Shown: positions 1 through 12,300 of the stretch, in pieces
How positions within the stretch are numbered: the first letter of the stretch is position 1
How the letters are laid out: the number at the start of each line of letters is the position of its first letter
Source: Astropecten irregularis
Lineage: Eukaryota; Echinodermata; Asteroidea; Paxillosida; Astropectinidae
Assembly (NCBI GenBank): GCA_963971285.1
Contig: OZ020248.1
Coordinates: 5,332,001 to 5,396,000 of the forward strand
DNA: 64,000 bases
Direction of reading: 5' to 3'
Translations under genes and position numbers: made by a program
Notes under the pieces: generated by a model
Database searches by the model: none
What the model was told of the DNA's origin: nothing
The model's input: the letters and a program-made list of their open reading frames with translations, nothing else

Positions 1-68
1 ATTTTCCGTTTAGCGATGGATTTTGGCTTTAATAGCGATGATCACAAAGCATTAGTGAAATCAGCCAG
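1..68. mobile_element. Right half of a short hairpin MITE
   Basis: Matches the right arm of the complete element at 1803-1950 (TTCCGTTTAGCGATGGA near the start, TTAGTGAAATCRGCC at the end). The left half is outside the window. It lies in the intron before the first visible ABCA5-like exon. Confidence 0.55.
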
Positions 69-162
69 GCCTCATTCAAGGGAATTTAATTCAGCACCCA
101 AATTTGATTTTATGACTGAATGATATTCAGTAAATATTGATTTTGAAAATCGACGCACACAG

Positions 163-351
163 GTTTATTCCAAGCCTTGGAAACAGATGCCAAAAACCAA
201 GATGGGTCGGTTGCCAAGCAACTGGGGATCCAGTCTTACGGGGTATCCATGACGACACTGGAGGAGGTTTTCCTGAAGCTCAGCGAGGAGGAGGAGGGGG
301 ATGAGATGGAGGAGGAGGGTGATAGGATCCCCCTGACCAAAGATTCCGCAG
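163..351 (+). CDS. ABCA5: ABCA5-like exon: end of NBD1
   Basis: Encodes [20 protein letters not shown], the conserved ABCA motif closing the first nucleotide-binding domain. A highly acidic run ([13 protein letters not shown]) follows and leads to the second half-transporter. Acceptor ACAG ends at 162 and donor GT is at 352. It ends in phase 1, matching the next exon. Confidence 0.85.
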
Positions 352-3300
352 GTATGACGATCGAGACCCTGACATGGAGACATTCCTTGGACCTGTAGCA
401 TTATGTTCTGACTAAATCAAGCTACTACATGTACTACTATGTTGGCAAGATATTGGGGCCATATAAGCACTCGCCTCTCACCAATGTGGCCCGGGTTCGA
501 TCCCGGCTTGGGTCATATGTGAGTAGAGTAGTGCATTGGTTCTCTCCAATGCTATGAGGGTTTTTCTCTGGGTTCTCCGGTTTTCCTCCCTCCACAAAAA
601 TCAAACACTTTCGATCTCAGGCTGTACTCTGTGATCATATATGGGTTGATGTGGCTGGCAGCCAAGGGCGCCCATGAAAGCCTGCTACTAGATCATGTTG
701 AAGTCGCATCTTTCACAATTCAGCACCCAGCTGCGAGTAAGGATGATTAGCCTCCAAAATTGTTATTATTATTATTTGGCATGATTTAGCCAATGCCTGC
801 TAGGTCACCATGAACATATCCCCTCCAGGCCACTCTATCCAACATGACTGTTCTTAGCTCCTCGATACTGTCTATACCAGTATCCCTCTTCAGCATACTC
901 ATGTAGTTTGTTTGCTGCCTATACCACGTTTTCTCGTTCCGTGGCATGGTTCCCAAAGGATTACTTTACTTGCTAGTAGTTCAGGATGATGAATGCTGTG
1001 TCCTGGTATTAAATGTCAACCTTCTGGTTCATAGTTTATCTGACAGTTTGGGCAATCCAGCATAAAGATCAATGTTTCTGACATGATCCTTCCATGATAC
1101 GTCTAAGGCATATGTCTGAGAAGGCGAGAGTACAATCCATCCTAGGCCTTTTCATGTTGTACTGTCAGTGCCCATGCCTCGGCACCATTGGCTCAAGAGT
1201 TACCACAAATAATCTCCGCTGATCAAGCGCTGGTATTGTCAATTTCAAACAAAGGGTGGTTACGAAACTTAGGCTTAGGCTCAGGCTCAGGCTCCAGCTG
1301 ACTGACATGCATATGCTGAAAATGAAGGTTAATGGTTTTTGCTGAAGCTGAAACTCTGTTTTCCTTTTCAAACCAGAGAATCTATTTCAGAACCACAGCC
1401 AAAAGCCTCTATTTTGATAACAGTTATTTCAGAATGGATTCACGAAATGGCCTGAGACGGAGCCTGAGCCTCCGTTTTGTAAACGCCCTACGTATCCAGA
1501 ACATGCCAGATGTAACTCTGTGTTTTGATTCTGTTTGATGTTAAATAGTGGAAGCAGGCTTCATTCGTCCGAGCGACATAGAGCCGACCTCTTTTGAGAT
1601 GCATCATCTAAGCACCCAGCCTCTGATTCCGGGCAAGAACCAGATCAAGGCGCTGTGCAAAGTCCAGTTTTACCAGATTCTTCGAAATCCAAAGGTTTGG
1701 CTTCTCGAGTTCATTTCATTAAAATTTTGATCTTTTTGCTAAACTGTTCAAGTACGTATGTGTCTGAAATGTTAGTTTGTGCGTCATTATCATTATGGAT
1801 CCGGGGCCGATTTCACTAACACTTTGCGATCATCGTAAAGGCCAAATCCATCGCTAAATGGAGAATCCATTGCTGCTTTGTGTAGCAGTTTTCCGTTTAG
1901 CGATGGAGTTGGGCTTTACGATGTTCGCAAAGCGTTAGTGAAATCGGCCGCATTGTTTTTTTTGTTTTTTTTGTATTTTTCTCTTTTCCTATGTGTTTTT
2001 GCTGAAAGAAATGGGGGCGTATGCATAATCGATTGTTCTTCCGCCACGCATAGTCTCTAACTCATATGAATTCATCAAATAAGAAGGGAAACTGACTGAA
2101 TTTTAAGTCATTGAAAGGTGGGCAAAGAAAAATTGACTGGAGCAGGATTCGAACCAGCTACCTGAATACCTCCTGAATACTTTACATGTGCGCTACCAAC
2201 TGAGCTATCCAGCCCTGATAGACTCCTGTACAGTATTCAGGAGATCGCTGGTTGGAATCCCGCTCTAGTCAACTTTTCTTTGTTCATATGAATGAAAGTT
2301 TTTCATATTCAAAGTGGATGTTGTTTTTGTCTTTCCTATTCCCACGTGACAGACGTACTTCTTCCGTCTAGCCATTCCCCTACTCTTCATGGTAGCGGCA
2401 GCCATCCTAGTCAAGACCGTCTCCTTTGATTTTTCCTACGGTGGGGATCTTGGTCCTATTGTATTGGACCCTAAGATGTACTTGAAGTCTTTGTCTGGTT
2501 CACACTTGGAGAGGCTGACATCTCTTCTCTACCAGAATAACTTGACAGGGAACGAGGGTAAGTGGAAGAGCAAGGTGTCTTTGTCAAAACCAAAGATTAT
2601 ATAGCGCTACGCGCAAGATGGGGAACTCTCCCCTGAAACGTATAATCGCCATGGGCGCCATTTTGGCTCTCCGCGTACGGAGATGATATGAGTGATGTGT
2701 GCGATGCTTGCAAAAGTAGGTCTACAAAACCACAAAAAATTGCCGTTTTCATTTTCAGCTGCTTCACATCAATGTCAAAAATTTCTGTTTACAATAAAGA
2801 ATAGGTTTTAATCGAATTCGGGCCAAAATCTTACTTAACTCTCCACTTTTCTTTGATAAATTTCCCAGGCCCCATATGTCCCGTGTACAAACTACTTGCT
2901 ATTTGCATACCAAAATGGCGGATCGTGTATAATTTGTATGGAGAATGGCGGCCTCCATACCGATTACCTCGCGCCCTATGGTCAGTTGTCCATCTTGCGC
3001 GTAGCGCTATATAATCTTCGGTCAAAACCAAGAAATAGAAATGGCAACTTGTGATTCAAGGGTAATTTCATACTTTGGTTTTTGTCAAAGAAATGCAGAT
3101 TCATGGGCAAAAATATCAAGGAAGATACAGAAACAGTCATCTGTGAACATTTCCAGTCCCATACGGTGCCCACTTTTTGAGAAAATAGTGAAAAACGGCA
3201 ATGGCATTTTCAAATCTTTTCACTTAATCTTCCAAAAATTAAAACTGTCTTTTGTCAATTGGTTTTACATTATTATAGATAAATACAGCATTTCAGGCAG

Positions 3301-6300
3301 AACAAATTTAACGGTATGTTTCTACCATCACCATCTTCATACCCTGTAAGTTATAGGTAAATCTGTGAAGATTTCTGTTTCGATATGCTACCAAAGTTTG
3401 ATAGTGTCTTTAAACCCTATCATTGATCGTTTATTGTATTTGATTGTGTTTCCTGCAGACATTCAACTCCTCTTGAACCAGTTTGATCGTATGGGGTTGA
3501 CGGATAGCGACGAGACTGCTGATATGAGTCAGTTGCTGTCTGTGTTTCCACACAGCCTAGCAACCGTTGCCATGGAGTTAGGAACGGTGAGTGAAGCATC
3601 ATCACTAGACCTTGCTCAGAGTGAGGAGGGCCTGATGTTTGCGATTCCAGTGGGATCTCTCTCAGCCTTTGATGAGAAAGATCCCGTTGGGATAAATATT
3701 ATGATGTCTGGCCCTCCTAGCTCTGTGCAGCTTCAGGCCATTGGCTCATGCAGTGACTTTGCAAGTTTGTTTCAGTAACATGATCAGTGATCCTCTTCGC
3801 AAAAGCTGCTCCTTTCTGTGGCTGTGGCCTTTCTCAAAGCTCGGCTCAGGCTCCGGCTCAGGCTTTGTCTCTGTCATCCAAATGCTAAAAAGATAGGTTG
3901 TGGTTTTTCGTTGAAGCTGAAGCTTAGTATGTACTTCCAAGCTGTAGCCAAAAGCTTCTACTTTGATGCCCGTTACTTTAAAATGGATGCACAAAATGAA
4001 GCCTGAGTCAAAGCCAAAGCTGTTAAGCTGAGCCTTGAGAAAGGCCCCCAGTGTGTCATATAATCCGAGCACACGGTTTTGAATGGCGCCCTCTTTTGAT
4101 TATTAAAACAGAAACTGCGGTGGTGTTTATTAATCTAATTATGCACTACAACTCTGGCTCAGCACGTGGTGCGCGATTTATTTCAGAAAGGAACTCAGAG
4201 TTAGAAGAATATTCAGCATGGACAACATCTCCCGGATTTCCGAACCGGTCTTTTGCTCATGATTAGCCTTCCGGCTTCCCAGATTTCAATCAAAGATGAT
4301 TGGCGGTGTACAAAATAATATACTGACACCACTGCAGTTTTCTTTTTAATCAAAAGAGGGCGCCCTTCAAAAATCTGTATTCGGATTACTGTACATGTAT
4401 ACCTTTTGCTGACCGTTTGCAATGTTGAATTTCAGAACGGGACATTTAAATTCGAGGCATTGTACAATGCCACAGCAGTGCACTCTGTGCCGGTCATTCT
4501 GAGCATCCTCAATAACGCCATCGTGCCCCTGCAGACGAACAACAAGATCACTGCCGACATGATCTTTGTCAGTCACCCCTTCCCGGAAACGCTGTACACG
4601 GAGACCATTCTCAACAGTGGAATTCTGTTTGTTCTCTGTCTGGCTGTGGCCTTGACCCTGTTCCCCATCGGGTTTATGACCCATGTCGTCAAGGAGCGTG
4701 AGGTAAGTCATGATGGTTAGATTTATTTTGAAGCTTTCCAGCGAAATGAATGGAAAGTCACAGATTGGTTCCATTTTGTTTTCATTTGAAATGTGGTTTC
4801 CCCATTTTGATCAAATGTAGATTTCTGAAGATTGTATTTCATTTCATTTCATTTCATTTATACTTTTTTTAATTTCATTTTTCTGTTAATTTTTTTTAGT
4901 AATACAGGCATTTCATAATAGTGCGCCACCATGAGTTTGCAACCTGTTGGCCAATTTGTCGACAAACTGCACATCTTTCCACATTTCCAGTTTGTCGACA
5001 AAATTAATTCTGTGTATTGAGATTGGCCAATGCGTTGCAAATTAATGGTAGCGCACTGAACCACAGTGTTTAAGTACAGTACACTAATGTTGCATACTGA
5101 GTAAACTAATGTTGAATACGGTGAAATAATAATAATGATAACATTTGCAAATAACCACAAGGGAAACTGACTGGTTAATCTTGAGTCATTGAAAAGTGAA
5201 CAAAGAAAAATTTACTGGAGCGGGATTCGAACCGTTGACCTCCTGAATACTGTAATGGCACTCTTACCAACTGACCTATCAAGGCCCATTGGCGGTGTCT
5301 CAAATAGTCAGTTATCAAAGAAAAATTGTTAGAGCGGGATTTGAACCAGCGATCTCCGGAATACTATACTGGCACTCTTACCAACTGAGCTATCAAGGCC
5401 TACATTGGTGGTGTCTCAAATAGTCAGTTATCAAAGAAAAATTGTTAGAGCGGGATTCGAACCAGCGACCTCCGGAATACCGTACCAGCACTCTTACCAA
5501 CTGCGCTATCAAGCCCTATATTGGTGGTGTCTCAAATAGTCAAGTACCAAAGAAAAATTTATTGGAGTGGGATTTGAACCAGCGACATCCGGAATACTGT
5601 ACCAGTGTCCCAAGATCCAAAAAAAAAAAGAGAAAAGACTTAAGAAGTACTGTTGCTGTTTTTCACTGTTTTCTCAAAAAGTGGGCACTGTATGGGACTG
5701 GAATTTCACAGATGACTGAATTACTGTATCTGTCTTGATATTATTTTTTGCCCATGAATCTGTATTTCTTTGATAAAAACCAAATTAGTATGATATTACC
5801 TTTAACATCTCCAATTGTGTGGTTCGTTGAACAGGAGAAGATCCGTACCCAGCTGCGAGTCTCTGGAGTAAAGCCAGTTACCTACTGGCTCTCCCATTTC
5901 CTGATTGACGCGGCCCAAATGACCTTCATCGTCATCATTGCTATCATCTTCAGCTTGATCGTGGGATTCTCCATCGGCGGCCTGTCCTTCATCACTGGAG
6001 GAGGCATGTTTACATTCATCCTCTTCATGGTCATCTTCATCCCTCTAGAGGTCTTCTTCTCCTACTGTCTGAGTTTCCTCTTCAAGGAGTACAAGACGTG
6101 CCAGCCCTTTGCCATTGTCTTTTACATATTTGTGAGTGCCTCCCTTTACTTTGTCCTCAATTATCTGTTTAAAGGTACTATCATATTTTGGTTGCGTACC
6201 GAAACAGAAATCTTCACAGATTTACCTATAACTTACAGGGTATAAAGATGGTGATGGTAAAATCATAATTGTTTCATTAAATTGTTTCTGCCTGAAATGC

Positions 6301-9300
6301 TGTATTTATCCAGAAAAGAGTAAAAATCAGTGACCAAAAACAGTTTCGATCTTCGGAAGGTAAAAAATGACGGTGTAAAGATTTGAAAAATACCGTGGCT
6401 GTTTTTCACTGTTTTCTCAAAATTTCACAGATGACTGTTACTGTATCTCTCTTGGTATTTTTACCCATGAATCTGCATTTCTTTGTCAAAAAAATGTATG
6501 AAGTTACCTTCAAGGTCTTGCTTTTGTCCTGGATTGTAGTTACCACTGGTGCTGATGATACCGACTATCTTCACCGAGCTTCTGACCAAACCTAAAGCAG
6601 GCTCCGATTCGAAGGTTATCGACAACCCTCTCTCCAAATCGCTCCACTACCTCTTCAGTTTCTTCTACCCGCCTTACGCGCTCTTCGGAGAGTTGTACTA
6701 CATCGATAAGGTAGAGAGCTAAGTGTTTTGAAGTTTGAGTTCTTAGTTATTCCTGATTCTAGATGCAGCGGCGTATCTAAGGAAAGCGGCGCCCAGGGCA
6801 AGCGCTAAAATCACGCCCCTCATTCCAACTTCTGATGGTGTCAATGAAAAAAGAACTTTGTGAAAATGAAATTTTGTTCATTGGACACATTTGGACTAGA
6901 TTTCCAATAACTTCAATAACTATACTAACAGTAGACCAGTAGTATGTGGAAATGATATGCATAGCACCAATTCTATAGCGACAGATTGATGCATTTCGGG
7001 GCGATCAAAGCTAGCAGGTTTTGGCAGGCCGAATGTCAGTGAACTGGGGTCGATTTCATGAAACCCTACATAAACGTTTCACTACGGAACAATGCCTCAG
7101 AGAAAGAAGTCTTATTCAACTGAAATTCTATTCAGGAAGGCTGGATTCTGAAGTGAGCTTGACCACTTGAGATTCTGAATTTGTTCTAATTTTTGTCTGC
7201 TTCCTTACAGATCTACCAAACAGCCTACAAGGAAGAAGCTCTGGATAAGCTCTACTTTGGTGACTACTTTAGTTTTGACAAGGCCATCTTACCAACCATA
7301 CTCATTGTGAGTACATATTTGAGTCTTATTTGGTTGGGAGCGTAATTGGACATTTTTAGCCTCTATAATTCTCTCCGGGACGCATCTATAGCAGTTCCCG
7401 TGTATGCTGCGTCAACGCTGTTTTGTTTTTTTCCACTGAATTGCATTGAATGGGATTATTGTCTAGAAGGAGAGGTTCAATGAACCTTATGTCCCCCGAA
7501 AAGCGAAAGTGGCAATACAATGCATCACCAATGTAAGCGAGCACTTGACAGAATGACTGATCCAGTTTTGCTTAAAATTCAAATGTCAAATTTCTTTGGC
7601 ATGCATTTCAGCAGAGACTGTGGTAGTGTGTCAGGTAAGCAGCACTTGTCTTGTGTGATAGATGTAGAAGGTTAGGGTTAACTCAATGTCAAATAATAAG
7701 TATTATTTTCAGTGCCCAATTTCATGGAATCTGTTACTCTAAGCAAGAATTCTTCGCTTACGGTAATAGCAGACTTTGTTGCTGACTGTTAGCATATTTC
7801 GCAGGAAAGTTGTCATTCTCGCTTTGTTAAGCTATGGACTTTCTGCATATGACAGCGCATTAATAGTACAAAATGAATCAAGGTTAGGGTAGAAATTCTT
7901 CATGGATTCCATGAAATAGATTTCACGTGTAGCAGTGCCTAAAAATAGGCTGTAACAAATCCCATGAAATTTGAACCCTGATGATGAGGTTATACAGGTG
8001 AGTATAATATGTCTTCTAATGTTTGGTATCCTGTACTTAATGTGTGTATGTGTTTGGTTTGATTTGGCTATAGTGCCTTGTCTCTCTGATCGTGACTATG
8101 TTCTTGTTGCACGTCTTGGAGGTCATCTCAACTGGAGGCAATTGGAAGGACGTATTTGGCTTGAGGTCAGTGCAAATTCATCACTAGAAGGTCATTTCCA
8201 TGGTTACTTAAAGGGATTGCATACGTTTGGTAATTTGAGCCTATTGTTTGTTTCAAACCAATATAATTGTATATATATACCATAAAACTAACCTGTGAAA
8301 GTTTCAATTCAAAAGGTGGTAGCGTTTGTGAGATTTTGGCGACAAACTAGAGCGGTTATTTCACGCCAGATAACAGTTAGTCACTAGCTGAGAAGCGTTA
8401 CGGCCATAACGCTTCTCAGATTCATAATTTTTGGAGATAAAAAGTGACATATTTTTCCATAACCGCGGTACTTCGAATTGAAGGTTTCTCAATATGCATT
8501 ATACTATCCAAAGCAGCTGTACTTCTCACCAAGTAAGTTTTTATTGCCATAAATTTTCAGAGTCATTACCAAACGTATGCAATGCCTTTAAGTTACGTTT
8601 CTCATGCACATGTCAGATTCTTTTGGCTGTCATTATTTTGTTCCACAATTTGAGTTCATGCTATCTCCCGTAGTATATCTAAGCCTACCTAAGAATGAAA
8701 GATGACAATTGTAAGAGTACATTCAAATGATACAATATTAGGTTATACTCATGTTAAATTTTCGTAATGTTGAGTGTTCACCATTAGCATATCATGATGT
8801 GTTATTCACCTTATAGTAAAAAGGATGACACCGTACAGCCAAACGATGACATCATCGCTGATGAAGATACCGACGTGATGAGGGAAAGGGATAAAATCAA
8901 TGGGATATTCGCCGATGGCTACAGTCCACCCCAGGTGGGTTCATATTATAGTGTCCGCCTTGACAATGCAACGCACTTATTACAGTTACATATGAAAGCC
9001 CAATGTTGTCCATGACTTTGAAATGTACAAAACCACTACACTACAGCTTAATTTGCATAACGAAATCCTAAAGATCATCCTCATCAAAATGTTGGATTTC
9101 TGTTGGAATTTCCTCCCACAGTGTGCCATGGCCGTCTCTGGTCTACGCAGGGAATTCCACCGAACCAATTGCTGCTGCTGCTGCAGGAAACACACCAGCA
9201 AAACGGCCGTGCGTAACCTCTCAATGAGCGTCAACGAGGGCGAGGTATTTGGACTTCTAGGACCCAATGGAGCCGGGAAAACGACGTCAATGAATATCAT

Positions 9301-12300
9301 GACGGCTGACGTCCAAGCTACTAAGGGACAGGTTTGTGGATGGGCTGGTAGGGATGATCGTTGCTGGGTGTTAGTAAAGGGAAGGCAAGGTCCTTAGGGT
9401 CAGTCAAAGGATCCGATGGAGCTGGACAAGGCACATCCATTAAAGCTGGGCTCCAACGATTTCAAAAAATAAGATGTTCACGTAAAATTTTGTTCACCTA
9501 GCTCCAATTAAGGTAAACATATCATTAACCCTCACTATTTGAAGTTTCTTGATGTGAATTTCAAGCCACCTTTTACCGTTCCACATTCGCCAAGAATGAT
9601 AAATTTTCTCTCGACTTTGCCCGTTTTTGGTTCATTTACATATAATGAATATTCATGTTTTCGTCAAGTTGGTGACGTAGAAGAGGGGATTCGCTTTCCT
9701 TATGAATATTTATACACAGTGTGTTGCATATTACATACCCACACGCGATACATGCGCTCCAATCATTTCGAAAGTATAATGGTTGAAAATGATACATATG
9801 GCGTCCGTCCTTGGTAGGAATACAGCATCGATGAATAATCAATGTACCAATCGGATAGTAATGATCATTCGGGCAGTGATTCGGACAGTTTTGACATACA
9901 GAAACCGCATGTACACAAAACTCACTGGAAATCCCATACAACTCCCGCGCACAAATTTGTCTAGTTCCCCAAAAAAATGCAATTGAAATTTTGTTTTTTT
10001 TTAAATACTGGATCTTTTCAGTTATTAGGAGCCAATTACATAAAAAAAGGCATAGTGTATGATATAGGTGCATGTTTTAGACCCCTAATAAGACATAGAA
10101 GAAGCAAGTTGAAGAACCCAAAATATTGGGTCGTCCGATCTAGCCCCCCAAAATAATGGCTCTTCTAGCCCCCCAAAATATTGGCTCTAGAACCGCGCCT
10201 GGACAGTTGATAATCAAGCTTCTTAAGACTAGGTGTTGTACATTAAGCCAGTGCTTTGCCGTTTCACTGTTAATATAGGCGGGAAAGGTTTTCCTACCTC
10301 CATGATTGTTTTGTTAAATCTGAAAGATAAATTGTTGTTTCAGTAAAATTATGTCAAGACCATGATTTTGATGAAGTTTCTGACGTCAATTTATTACTGT
10401 TCAAGGTGAGAATCGCTGGTTATGACATCCATTCATCTCTGAGTGATGCCCTCGGTGAGATGGGTTATTGTCCCCAGCATGATCCACTGTATGAGAGCGT
10501 GACAGTACGTGAACATCTGGAGGTATATGCACTCATAAAAGGCTACTATCCTAAAGACATCAAAGATGTAGTCGAACAGTGAGTATTCTTCCATAAAGCA
10601 GAGTTGTAACGAGTCACTGTTTTTTGTGACTCGAGTCGAGTCGAGTCATTTTAAAGAAGTGACTCGAGTCGAGTCGAGTCATTTGGTCATGAATGTCGAG
10701 TCGAGTCGAGTCGAATCGAGTCACCGTGTGTAGTCGAGTCGAGTCAAGTCAAGTCGAGTCGAGTCAATTATTTAGATCGAGTCAATTCGAGTCACAAATA
10801 TTTAGAATTAAACAAACACCAAGAGACTGTAATTTGTTTGCTTTTTTTTTAATTTACTGGTAAACATCCGGGTCACAACCTGTGATGTAACACATTTACA
10901 TGCACATATCACAGTTGTGAAACTTTAGTCTGGTTTCGTGGATTTACAAAACCACAAGATAGTGCTAGTGGGAGGGAGTACGTAGCGCGACATGGTGACA
11001 TGGTGTATGTTTGTCGCTAGACTGGTTCCCTTCCCAATGGCCAATACACAAATTCGAGTGACATAGATGTTAGGAGATAACGGTAGGGAACGGGAACCAG
11101 TGTAATTTGGCAGCTGATACTTCTATACCCCATGTATACAAACTCGCGATGCGCGTAAGTTCAAATAAAAAACTTCGCAAAGTTTTATTTTTGGGGGGCG
11201 GGAAGGGGGGACTCGAGTCATTATTAGCCTTACTCGAGTCGAGTCGAGTCGAGTCATTCTGTTGAGAGACTCGAGTCGAGTCGAGTCAAGTCGAGTCGAG
11301 TCATTTAGCCTTCGGGACTCGAGTCGAGTCGAGTCGCCAAAAAATGTGACTCGAGTCGGACTCAAGTCGAGTCATTGACTCGAGTCATTACAACTCTGCC
11401 ATAAAGCCTGTATTACTATGAACCAGAGTCCGAGCAAAGATTTGGAAATTTGCCGTAAGAAATGCATGAGCCAAACACACAAGCTACAGCTGCTTTCTGC
11501 CTAGAAAAACATTAATTACCAGTAACTTTATAAAGGGATTTGGAACTGGGAAAGCGCATTCAAATAAAAAAAAAAACACTGTTAGATTTTTGGAAATCCA
11601 TTTGCATTGGGAAATTGCATTCACTTTGGAAAGATGTTTTTTCTGCCGGAAACATTAAGATGTTAATTGATTGTTGAATTTGATTGGGTTTTGGAAATGC
11701 ATTTGTATCATGAAAAAATACATTCAATTTGTCAAACCACTTTCTTCTATTCAAAAAAAGGTGTTAGCTTTTAAAAAAAGTTACATTATACTGTACATTC
11801 AATAATTAAATCCCTTTTTATGTAATGTGTTCCAATCTTTTTGACTCAATATCTTATATGCAGCATTACAACACTGTGAATTTTTGTGAATTGTATTAAA
11901 AAAAGAACCTGAACAATTTTACCAGATTTGCCATTTTGCATGTCTTATGTTTTGCTACGTTTTGCTAGTTTTGCTAATTTGCATTCATTTCTCAACTAAT
12001 TCTTATAATGCATTGCTATGATATGTTCTGCATTAGATCTGATGAATGTAACTAACCAAATTAATGTCCCATTTGTCTTAAAGCTACATGGCCGCTGTTA
12101 ATATCACGGAGCATGCTAACAAGCAATCTCAAAATCTGTCTGGGGGAACAAAGCGAAAGGTATGGAATGGCGATTCGTAGTTTTTGGCCAGCTGCTGGAA
12201 TTTCAAACTTAGGTGTACTACTGATTACTACAATTAAATAGGAATTCTTTCACTTCATCTGCTGTTATATATTTATTAATTTGCTATTATGTGGTAATAT

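Noticed and set aside
2134-2220. Functional tRNA gene
   Set aside because: Box A and B are present, but the acceptor stem does not close and the copy is embedded in a SINE; same for 5208-5520 and 21148-21230.
2640-2800. Additional ABC exon in the intron after 2557
   Set aside because: The region is inside a TIR transposon with an identified target duplication.
6132-6174. Extension of the ABC exon to AAAG|GTACTA at 6174
   Set aside because: That donor lies in the TIR of an inserted MITE and gives phase 1, which would break the frame of the next exon; GTGAGT at 6132 fits.
9023-9121. Upstream extension of the Walker A exon using the open frame from 9023
   Set aside because: The upstream text has no ABCA similarity and a clear CACAG acceptor precedes 9122 with matching phase.
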